This document shows, in pieces, positions 51,292-58,634 of a stretch of 64,000 nt of DNA. Source of the stretch: Candidatus Hydrogenedentota bacterium (GTDB lineage Bacteria > Hydrogenedentota > Hydrogenedentia > Hydrogenedentales > CAITNO01); NCBI GenBank assembly GCA_903893795.1, contig CAITNO010000032.1, positions 1 to 64,000 of the forward strand, given 5' to 3'. The position numbers and the translations under genes are program-made. The notes beneath the pieces are model-generated. The model was given only the letters and a program-made list of their open reading frames with translations. It ran no database searches and was not told the origin of the DNA. The stretch's first letter is position 1; every line of letters starts with the position of its first letter.

Positions 51292-52332
51292 ATGAGCCAG
51301 TCACAATTTCTTCGCGCGTGCAAGGGCCAGCCGACAGACCATGTCCCGCTGTGGATCATGCGCCAGGCGGGCCGCTACCTGCCGGCCTATCAGGAAGTTC
51401 GCGCCAAACATGATTTCCTCACCATGTGCCACACGGCCGAGTTGGCCGCCGAAGTGACGCTGCAGCCCGTGCGCGAATTCGGCTTTGACGCGGCCATCAT
51501 CTTTTCCGACATCCTGATTCCTTTTGAACCCATGGGCATCACCGTGGAGTTTCACGAGGGCAAAGGCCCGCGCCTGTCCCCGCAAATCCGCTCCCGCGAG
51601 GACATCGCCCGGCTGAAGGACCCCGACTTCGACACGACCACCGCCTTTCTCAAAGACGCGCTCGGCATCGTGCGCCGCGAACTGCCCGCCGACACGGCGC
51701 TCATCGGCTTTGCCGGCGCGCCCTGGACCATGGCCTGCTACGGCGTCGAGGGCATGGGCTCGCGCGACTATGCCGTGGTCAAGCAGTTGATCAACACCGA
51801 CCCCGCCGCCTTCCATGAACTGATGGACAAGCTCACCACGGCGCTAATCCGCTACCTGCGCATGCAGTTGGACGCCGGGGCCGATGCCGTGCAGCTATTC
51901 GACTCCTGGGCCGACGCCCTGTCGCCCATGGACTACCGCGACTTCTCCCTGCCCTACGTGCGGCGCATCTTCGAGGAGCTGCACGGCTGCGGAAAGCCCC
52001 TCATCCTGTTCAGCAAGGACGCGGGCGCCTTCATTCCGCAGAACATCGACCTGTCGATGGACGTGCTGGCGGTGGACTGGCGCGTGGACCTTGCCGCCGT
52101 GCGGAGGCAATACGCGGGACGGGGCCCCAAGGCCTACCAGGGCAATCTCGACCCTATCACGCTGTTGGGCACGAAAGAGATTCTGCTGGAGAAGGCCGGG
52201 CGCATCCTCGCCGAAAACGCCGGACAGCCCGGATACATCTTCAATCTTGGCCATGGCATCACGCCGCCCACCCCGGTCGAAAACGTGCGGGCGCTGGTGG
52301 ACTTTGTGCACGGCTACAGGAGCGGCGCATGA
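51292..52332 (+). CDS. hemE: Uroporphyrinogen decarboxylase
   Basis: HemE removes four carboxyl groups from uroporphyrinogen III to give coproporphyrinogen III. The protein has 346 residues. Diagnostic motifs are PLWIMRQAGRYLPAYQEVR near the N-terminus, IIFSDILIPFEPMG, GFAGAPWTMACYG and the C-terminal NLGHGITPPTPVENVRALVD. The start ATG 51292 has a GGAG site. The stop overlaps the hemN start by four bases. Confidence 0.96.
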   Translation: MSQSQFLRACKGQPTDHVPLWIMRQAGRYLPAYQEVRAKHDFLTMCHTAELAAEVTLQPVREFGFDAAIIFSDILIPFEPMGITVEFHEGKGPRLSPQIRSREDIARLKDPDFDTTTAFLKDALGIVRRELPADTALIGFAGAPWTMACYGVEGMGSRDYAVVKQLINTDPAAFHELMDKLTTALIRYLRMQLDAGADAVQLFDSWADALSPMDYRDFSLPYVRRIFEELHGCGKPLILFSKDAGAFIPQNIDLSMDVLAVDWRVDLAAVRRQYAGRGPKAYQGNLDPITLLGTKEILLEKAGRILAENAGQPGYIFNLGHGITPPTPVENVRALVDFVHGYRSGA

Positions 52333-53720
52333 ATCCTGTGATGGCGGTCATACCGAGCAAGGAACTGGTGCGGGAAATGGATGTCGCCGCGCCGCGTTAC
52401 ACCAGCTATCCCACCATCCCCGTATGGTCGACGGCCGATTCCTGCGGAAGCTTTGCGGAGGTGCTGCGGGGCCATTCGGCCGACACGCCCCTGACGCTGT
52501 ACTTCCACGTGCCCTTCTGCCCGTCCATCTGCCATTACTGCGGCTGCAACACAAGCAAGCTCGAATGCGACGCGCAGACCGCCGAATATGCCCAGGCACT
52601 CCAGCAGGAGATCCGGCTGGTGCGGTCATTCCTGCCCGAACGGCACCGGGTGACCCAGATACACTGGGGCGGCGGCACACCCTCCACGCTCAAGAATGAG
52701 GAATTCACCGACATACTGAACCTGCTGCATGAATCCTTCGATGTGGCGGAGGACGCCGAACTCGCCATCGAAACCAACCCCATGACCTGCACCGACGCAA
52801 AACTGCGCTTCCTGCTGGACACCGGCTTCAACCGTTTCAGCATCGGTGTGCAGGATTTCGACCCCGAGGTGCAGCGCCTGATTGGCCGCAACCAGACCTT
52901 CGCGCGCACTGCGGAGTTCTGCGACGCCATCCGTAAGCACGGTGTGCGCAGCCTCAATTTTGACCTGGTCTACGGTCTGCCCGCGCAGAATCTGGAAAAG
53001 GCCGGCGAAACCATGTCCCGGGTCGTCGAGCTCGGCCCCGACCGCATCGCGGTCTACAGCTTCGCCTTCCTGCCCAACCTGCGCGACAATCAGCGCAACA
53101 TAGACACCAGTCTCATTCCGGGCACCGACATGAAGTTCGACCTCTACCTGCTCACCATCGCGCGTTTGCAGGAGGCGGGTTTCGAGATGATCGGCATGGA
53201 CCACTACGCCAAGCCGGAGGATGAACTGGCCGTGGCCTGGCGCGAGAAACGGCTGCGCCGCAACTTCATGGGATACACCACCAAGGCCGAAACCGACGTC
53301 ATCGCCCTGGGCGCCACCAGCATCAGCGACGTGTCCGGCTATTACTGCCAGAACATCAAGGACAACGCGCCCTACTTCAACAGCGTCCACGCCGGGCGCC
53401 TCCCCGTGCAGCGCGAGATCACCCTTGACCGCGACGACACCATCCGCCGCCGCGTCATCATGAACCTCCTGTGCAACGGCATTGCCGTGAAGCAGGACAT
53501 AAACAGCCAGTTCGGCATTTCCTTTGACGATTATTTCGCCCTCGAACTGCCCCGCCTTGAGCCGCTGATTGAAAAGGGTCTCGTGGTGCATGACGCCCGC
53601 GCCGTGGAGGCAACCGAAACGGGTCGCTTCTTCCTGCGCAATATCGCGCTCCATTTCGACAACTATTTCGACGGCCGAAAAGGCCCCAACACGGGCGCAA
53701 CCTTCTCGAGAACGGTGTAA
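52329..53720 (+). CDS. hemN: Oxygen-independent coproporphyrinogen III dehydrogenase
   Basis: HemN is a radical-SAM enzyme that oxidatively decarboxylates coproporphyrinogen III to protoporphyrinogen IX without oxygen. The protein has 463 residues. The iron-sulfur motif is FCPSICHYCGC, with Cys64, Cys68 and Cys71 as CX3CX2C, followed by Cys73. The N-terminal PRYTSYPT is characteristic of true HemN and absent from the HemW chaperone. IHWGGGTPSTL and FSIGVQDFDPEVQ are also typical. It points to function under low oxygen. Confidence 0.95.
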   Translation: MNPVMAVIPSKELVREMDVAAPRYTSYPTIPVWSTADSCGSFAEVLRGHSADTPLTLYFHVPFCPSICHYCGCNTSKLECDAQTAEYAQALQQEIRLVRSFLPERHRVTQIHWGGGTPSTLKNEEFTDILNLLHESFDVAEDAELAIETNPMTCTDAKLRFLLDTGFNRFSIGVQDFDPEVQRLIGRNQTFARTAEFCDAIRKHGVRSLNFDLVYGLPAQNLEKAGETMSRVVELGPDRIAVYSFAFLPNLRDNQRNIDTSLIPGTDMKFDLYLLTIARLQEAGFEMIGMDHYAKPEDELAVAWREKRLRRNFMGYTTKAETDVIALGATSISDVSGYYCQNIKDNAPYFNSVHAGRLPVQREITLDRDDTIRRRVIMNLLCNGIAVKQDINSQFGISFDDYFALELPRLEPLIEKGLVVHDARAVEATETGRFFLRNIALHFDNYFDGRKGPNTGATFSRTV

Positions 53721-53723
53721 GCC

Positions 53724-54713
53724 ATGGCGGAACCGAAGCTGGGGGTCGTGCTGCTGAACATGGGCGGGCCCGACTCCACGGACGACGTTCCCCCGTACCT
53801 GCTCAACATCTTTCGCGACCCCTGCATCCTCGACATGCCGCTCGGCTTTCTTGTGCGTCCCTGGCTGTCCAAGATTATTGTGAAGAGACGCAGCGCTGCC
53901 AGCGCCGCCCGCTACGTGCAAATCGGCGGCAAGACCCCCCTCAACGGCATCGCTCGGCAGCAGGCCTCCGTGCTTCAGACTATTCTGGAGGAACGGGGCG
54001 TCGCAGCCTTCGTGGCTCCCGGCATGCGCTATTGGCATCCCTTCATCGATGAGGCCGTGCAATGCTTCGCCGCCGAGAAGGTGGACCGGGTGGTCGCGCT
54101 GTCCATGTACCCCCACTTCAGCAGCGCCACGACCGGCTCCTGCATGACTGAACTGCGGCGCGCCCTGAAAAAGCGCCTGCCCCGTGTTCCGCTGGGCATC
54201 GTTTCCGAATGGCCGCAACTGCCCCACTATGCGAATTTTCTTGCCCGCGAAACGCTCGCTGCGCTGCACGCGCTGCCCGAGGCGAAACCGTCCGCCACGG
54301 CCGTGCTCTTTTCCGCCCACGGCGTGCCGATGCGCCTCATAGAGCGGGGCGACCCCTACAGGAACCAGGTGCAGGAAACCTTCCGAATGGTCTGCGCCAA
54401 ACTCCCCACAGACATCCGCCTGGCCCTCGGCTGGCAGAGCGCTTTCGGCCCCGCCCGGTGGCTTGAGCCCGACTCAAAAACAGTGGTCGCTCAAATGGCC
54501 AAAGACGGTGTGCAAAACCTGGTCGTCGTCCCCCTGGGTTTTGCCGCGGAGAATATTGAGACCCTCTGGGACATCGAGATTGATTTGAAGTCCTGCGCAA
54601 TGGAAAACGGCATCCGCTGCTTCACGCGGGTATCCTGTCAGAATGCGGATGCAGGCGTGATGCGCGGACTGGCTGACATGGTGATGAATGCGGCGGAAGG
54701 GAACAGGGCATGA
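53724..54713 (+). CDS. hemH: Ferrochelatase
   Basis: HemH inserts ferrous iron into protoporphyrin IX (or coproporphyrin III in other lineages). The protein has 329 residues, with the N-terminal VVLLNMGGPDS, the active-site histidine His199 in LFSAHGVPMRL, WQSAFGPARWLEP, and the acidic patch GFAAENIETLWDIEID. Because HemN and a protoporphyrinogen oxidase flank it, protoporphyrin IX is the likely substrate. Its stop overlaps the next start by four bases. Confidence 0.95.
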   Translation: MAEPKLGVVLLNMGGPDSTDDVPPYLLNIFRDPCILDMPLGFLVRPWLSKIIVKRRSAASAARYVQIGGKTPLNGIARQQASVLQTILEERGVAAFVAPGMRYWHPFIDEAVQCFAAEKVDRVVALSMYPHFSSATTGSCMTELRRALKKRLPRVPLGIVSEWPQLPHYANFLARETLAALHALPEAKPSATAVLFSAHGVPMRLIERGDPYRNQVQETFRMVCAKLPTDIRLALGWQSAFGPARWLEPDSKTVVAQMAKDGVQNLVVVPLGFAAENIETLWDIEIDLKSCAMENGIRCFTRVSCQNADAGVMRGLADMVMNAAEGNRA

Positions 54714-56137
54714 CAACAAGCATAGGCATTATCGGCGCGGGCGTATCCGGTCTGGCGGTGGCCCACAGCCTCAAGAGGCTGCTGGGTGACAGCGTGGACC
54801 TTGCGGTCTATGAAAAAGCGGAACGCCCCGGCGGGGCCATCCATTCCAAACGGGTCGAGGGCTTTCTGCTGGAATGGGGACCCAACGGTTTCCTCAACAA
54901 CGAGCCCGCCACCTTCGAGCTGATTAAGGAGCTGGGCCTGCGTGACCGTCTCGTGGTGAGCAGCGACACGGCGCGCAAGCGCTTCCTGCTCATCGGCGGC
55001 GCACTGCACCAGATACCGCTGTCGCCGCCGGGCTTCATGGGCACAAAGATTCTGCCGCTCTCGGCCAAGCTCCGCTTCGCCATGGAACCGTTCATCGGCA
55101 AGCGCATCGATGAAGGCGACGAAAGCGTGGCCGATTTTGTGGGGCGGCGTTTTGGCCGCACCGCCATGGAGCGCATGTTTGACCCGCTCATGTCGGGCAT
55201 CTATGCCGGCAATGTGGACACACTCAGCATACAGTCGACGCTTAAGGTCTTCCACGAGATGGAGCAGGCCCACGGCAGCGTCGTCCGGGGCATGTTTGCC
55301 CGCATCAGGCAGCGCAGGGCCGAGGATCGCGCCGGGGGCGAACAGGAGAAAGTGGACGAACTGCTGACCACCTCCAAGAACCCCATGTCGAACAAGCTGC
55401 TCTCGTTCGCCGAGGGCATGAACGAACTGGTTGCCGCCCTCACCGCTGCATTGGGCGGACATATCCGCACCGGCACGGTCATTGAGTCCATGACACGCGC
55501 GGAGAAGGGTTTTGACCTGGTCGTGCGCGGCGCAGAGGGCGCACAGCCGGTGCACCATGACATCGTGGTGCTGGCCACACCGCCCGAACAGTCGGCCGGC
55601 TTTGTGACTGGCTTTGACGCGACGCTCGCGCAGCGGCTGACCGAGATAAAATCCTCCACCATTGCGGTCATCGGGCTTGGATTCCGGGGGCAGGATATCG
55701 CCAATCCCCTGGACGGCTTCGGCTATCTCATCCCGCGCAAGGAGGGGGTGCGCTCACTCGGCGCCCTGTGGAGTTCATCCATTTTCCCGAACCGCGCGCC
55801 CGAAGGACACAAGCTGCTGCAAATTATGATTGGCGGCGCCCACGACCTGCGCGCCATTGAGGCGGACGACCAGACCCTGGTGGACACGGCCATGAAAGAC
55901 GCCGACCCCGTGCTTGGGTTCCGCGGGAAGCCCCTGGTGCAGCAGGTCATCCGCCACAAGAGCGGCATTCCGCAGTACAACCTGGGGCACAAGGCGAGGT
56001 TGTCCGAAATCCAGCAGCGCATGCAGGGCATCGCAAATCTTCATCTCGCCGGCAACGGCTACTTTGGCATCTCGGCAAACGACTGCATCCGCCACGCCCG
56101 CGAACTGGCCGCCCGCATCGCGGCCGCTCTGCGGTAG
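54710..56137 (+). CDS. hemY: Protoporphyrinogen oxidase, FAD-dependent HemY type
   Basis: The enzyme oxidises protoporphyrinogen IX to protoporphyrin IX. The protein has 475 residues, with the FAD-binding start IGIIGAGVSGLAVAHSLKR, the GGAIHSKRVEGFLLEWGPNG motif of this family, and the C-terminal LHLAGNGYFGISANDCIRHA that closes the flavin site. It is the HemY (also written HemG in some databases) flavoprotein type, which normally uses oxygen, although other acceptors are possible. It is the last gene of the operon; a strong hairpin follows. Confidence 0.94.
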   Translation: MTTSIGIIGAGVSGLAVAHSLKRLLGDSVDLAVYEKAERPGGAIHSKRVEGFLLEWGPNGFLNNEPATFELIKELGLRDRLVVSSDTARKRFLLIGGALHQIPLSPPGFMGTKILPLSAKLRFAMEPFIGKRIDEGDESVADFVGRRFGRTAMERMFDPLMSGIYAGNVDTLSIQSTLKVFHEMEQAHGSVVRGMFARIRQRRAEDRAGGEQEKVDELLTTSKNPMSNKLLSFAEGMNELVAALTAALGGHIRTGTVIESMTRAEKGFDLVVRGAEGAQPVHHDIVVLATPPEQSAGFVTGFDATLAQRLTEIKSSTIAVIGLGFRGQDIANPLDGFGYLIPRKEGVRSLGALWSSSIFPNRAPEGHKLLQIMIGGAHDLRAIEADDQTLVDTAMKDADPVLGFRGKPLVQQVIRHKSGIPQYNLGHKARLSEIQQRMQGIANLHLAGNGYFGISANDCIRHARELAARIAAALR

Positions 56138-56279
56138 GCAGAACCGGCCCATCTCCACGGAGGTGAGCCTGTCCGGCCGCATGGGAGTGTGCATTTTCCC
56201 GCGGAAGTCTGCCTGCACACATAGAAGCGTGCGCACTTCCACGTGTGTCGGCCTGTCCCCGCAGGGGATAAATGTCAGT

Positions 56280-56310
56280 AGCCGGGGGTTTCCTTCGGTC
56301 ACCCCCGGCT
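56280..56310 (+). terminator. Terminator hairpin of the heme operon
   Basis: Perfect 10-bp stem agccgggggt / acccccggct around an 11-base loop containing cttcgg, about 140 bases past the hemY stop, followed by attcaaatt. It could serve both convergent transcripts. Confidence 0.75.
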
Positions 56311-56319
56311 ATTCAAATT

Positions 56320-56334
56320 GGTCCCTTCGGGACC
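56320..56334. terminator. Small hairpin with TTC loop between convergent genes
   Basis: Six-base stem ggtccc / gggacc with a ttc loop (a stable C-TTCG-G fold) next to the larger hairpin. It may aid termination of the minus-strand cytochrome gene. Confidence 0.45.
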
Positions 56335-56452
56335 CCCGGCGTGCGAACCTCGGTCCCTATTCCTCGTCCCGGAACCCGCTGCGAATCTTCGCCTTGTCCC
56401 GTAGCCCGCCGCAGAGCCTCAACGCGCTGCGGAAGTTCACCGCATCGCGGAA

Positions 56453-58408
56453 CTACTTGTCGCCCTGCGTGTTGGCCTCGTCGTCGGTCATGCCCTTGTC
56501 GAGCCATTCGCGCTTGTATTCCAGCGGGTGCCGTTCCTTGAAGTCCTCGACGGTGATGCGGCCCGTGATCCAGGACCAGTTCATCGGGTAGGTGTGCGGG
56601 TCAAAGATCATGTAATAGAGATGCCACACAACGATCGTCAGCACCGCCAGCCATGCCTCATAGAAGTGGATGAGCGCGATCACGTCCAGGGCCACCTTGG
56701 GCAGGAACTGCAGAAACACGTTCACGAACCACATGGACACGCCCGTCAGGATCATCAGCAGCGTTCCCCACCACATGCCCCAGTATTCAAACTTCTCAAT
56801 GTAGCTGTACCGGTCAAATTTGGGCGGGTGCGGCCGCAGGCCGACCATGTAGGCCATGTTGAGGAACATGTCGCGGAAATCGCCCAGGCCCATCATGAGC
56901 ATCCACAGCTCGCGGCGGCCCATCTTGGTGAATATCAGGAAGGCCGCGTTCACAATGGCCACGGCCACCAGCACCACCGCCGCAATGCGGTGCACCACAC
57001 CGCGCGCCGCCAGGCCGGTCTCGCCGTGGAACAGCAGCTTGACCCACCAGGCCTCCGGATAGCGCAGCGCAAACCCGGACACGCAAAGTGCAACGAAGGA
57101 CAGCGTGAGAACCAGATGGCCGATGGTCATGCTGCGCGGGAAGCGGCGGTAGGTGCCCTTGGTGTCCATTTCGGACCAGAATTTTGTCACCGCCTTGCGC
57201 GCCATCGAAAGGGTGTTGTGGAACACCATGCCGCCGATGACGAGCGTAATCAGCAGGATGTACAGAAGCCGCACGATGCCCAGCGCCTTCTGGCCGGGGT
57301 CTGTCGGCATGATATGCACTTTGCCCTGCGCAAAATTGATGCTGGCGTCCTTGTGGCACTTGCCGCAGGTCTTGGGCAGGTTGGCCTCGTTAACCGACGA
57401 CTGCGGGTCGGTCATGGCCAGGATAAGATGGTTTTCATGGCAGCTCGCGCAGGTGGCCACCACCTCCGAACCACCGGCGCTCGCCAGTCCGTGGAAGCTG
57501 TCCATGTAGCTCGCCTGGCGGCCTGTGACCACGCCGTAGCGGCTCATGATTCTTTCGTTGTCATGGCACCGGGTGCAGGTGTCCACGGCCTGCTGGCGGG
57601 CGTTCACCTGGGATTCCCGAACCTTGGGCCCCTCAATGTCGTGTTCGCCGTGGCAGTCCGCGCAGGTAGGCGCGTCCTTGATGCCCCCGGCCATGGCCCG
57701 GCCGTGGATGCTCTTCTCGTAATCGGCAAGCTGCTTGGGGTGGCACTTGCCGCAGGTTTTGGAGACGTTCTTGCGGTAGACCGTTGAGGCGGGGTCGTCC
57801 GACGGCAGGAGGTTGTGCGAACCGTGGCAGCTTGTGCAGGCAGCCGCGTCCTTGTTCCCCGTGGCAATCGCGTGGGCGTGACCGCTCTTCAGATACGCGT
57901 CCGAGGGGTTCGCCACTGAAATCAAGTGGTTCTTCACGAGGTTGGGGTTCGTGTGGCACTTGCCGCAGGTCTTGGGCTGGTTGGCCTTGGAGACATGGGA
58001 GAGCGGGTCGTCAATCTTGCGGATGTCATGCTGTCCGTGACAGTCGGCGCAACCGGTCACATCCTTGCTGCCCGTGCTGAGGAGAACGCCGTGCGGGCTT
58101 TTCGCATAGGCTTCGCCCTCTTCATGGCAGTCCGCGCAACCGACCGGTTTAAGGCCCGGCTTGTGGTCTGTTGTCGCGTCGGTGTGGCAGGAAACGCAGC
58201 CCTCCTTGCCGTGAACGGAGGCGGCGAACATCTCCTCGTCGACATAGAACTGCTTCACCGTGCCATCGGCCGTCGTCGCTTTGAAATTGACATCGCCGTG
58301 GCAGAACAGACATTCGGAATCGTCGATGGCCCAAGCGGACATGGACAATAGGGCAGACGCGACAAGGGCCAGCCCGAACAGACAACGCTTTGATACGGAG
58401 ATGCTCAT
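56453..58408 (-). CDS. Inner-membrane 11-heme cytochrome c / cytochrome b fusion protein
   Basis: The product has 651 residues. Start ATG 58408 (MSISVSKRCLFGLALVASAL) gives a Sec signal. The N-terminal half (about 30-370) carries 11 CXXCH motifs (CLFCH, CVSCH, CADCH twice, CGKCH twice, CTSCH, CADCH, CTRCH, CASCH, CGKCH). The C-terminal half has several membrane helices (LLYILLITLVIGGMVFH, LVLTLSFVALCVSGFALRYP, VVLVAVAIVNAAFLIF) with paired histidines such as VVHRIA and VVWHLYY, as in the b-type subunits of formate dehydrogenase or Ni-hydrogenase. This plan resembles CbcL of Geobacter, a quinol-oxidising entry point to extracellular electron transfer. It probably passes electrons from quinol to periplasmic cytochromes; function is inferred. 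Confidence 0.88.
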   Translation of the reverse strand: MSISVSKRCLFGLALVASALLSMSAWAIDDSECLFCHGDVNFKATTADGTVKQFYVDEEMFAASVHGKEGCVSCHTDATTDHKPGLKPVGCADCHEEGEAYAKSPHGVLLSTGSKDVTGCADCHGQHDIRKIDDPLSHVSKANQPKTCGKCHTNPNLVKNHLISVANPSDAYLKSGHAHAIATGNKDAAACTSCHGSHNLLPSDDPASTVYRKNVSKTCGKCHPKQLADYEKSIHGRAMAGGIKDAPTCADCHGEHDIEGPKVRESQVNARQQAVDTCTRCHDNERIMSRYGVVTGRQASYMDSFHGLASAGGSEVVATCASCHENHLILAMTDPQSSVNEANLPKTCGKCHKDASINFAQGKVHIMPTDPGQKALGIVRLLYILLITLVIGGMVFHNTLSMARKAVTKFWSEMDTKGTYRRFPRSMTIGHLVLTLSFVALCVSGFALRYPEAWWVKLLFHGETGLAARGVVHRIAAVVLVAVAIVNAAFLIFTKMGRRELWMLMMGLGDFRDMFLNMAYMVGLRPHPPKFDRYSYIEKFEYWGMWWGTLLMILTGVSMWFVNVFLQFLPKVALDVIALIHFYEAWLAVLTIVVWHLYYMIFDPHTYPMNWSWITGRITVEDFKERHPLEYKREWLDKGMTDDEANTQGDK

Positions 58409-58480
58409 GGTAGATTTCCCGTGGTAAACCAATGAAAGCATGATTGTGTCAGATACCTACCGTTCGGTCAACAGTGCTTT

Positions 58481-58500
58481 TCACGGATTATTATCCGTGA
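58481..58500. promoter_or_regulatory. Palindrome upstream of the 11-heme cytochrome gene
   Basis: The 8-bp arms tcacggat and atccgtga flank tatt, about 75-90 bases upstream of the start at 58408. The shape suits a dimeric regulator or a small hairpin in the leader. No matching second copy was noticed. Confidence 0.4.
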
Positions 58501-58571
58501 TTTACCCGTATATTTCCCCGTGAAGCTCCGTCTCTACCACCGGGGCGACCACTCTTTCCCAATACACAACT

Positions 58572-58600
58572 GCGGGACGCTCCAATGTGGGGCGCCCCGC
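58572..58600 (-). terminator. Hairpin after the 19-heme cytochrome gene
   Basis: Arms gcgggacgc and gcgccccgc (one G-T wobble on the minus strand) around an 11-base loop, 35-63 bases past the stop at 58635. It suggests that the 19-heme gene and the next gene are separate transcripts. Confidence 0.55.
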
Positions 58601-58634
58601 AATCTAACGCTGTTTCAGCGGTAAAACCGCTGGA

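Larger units (their letters stand above)
56138..56452. other. Convergent intergenic region with two hairpins
   Basis: About 315 bases between the ends of hemY and the 11-heme cytochrome gene. Apart from two stem-loops (56280-56310 and 56320-56334), both with CTTCGG-type loops, I see no gene. Confidence 0.6.

Noticed and set aside
52329-53720. Possible HemW (heme chaperone) rather than HemN
   Set aside because: PRYTSYPT at the N-terminus, length of 463 residues and position in a full hem operon fit true HemN.
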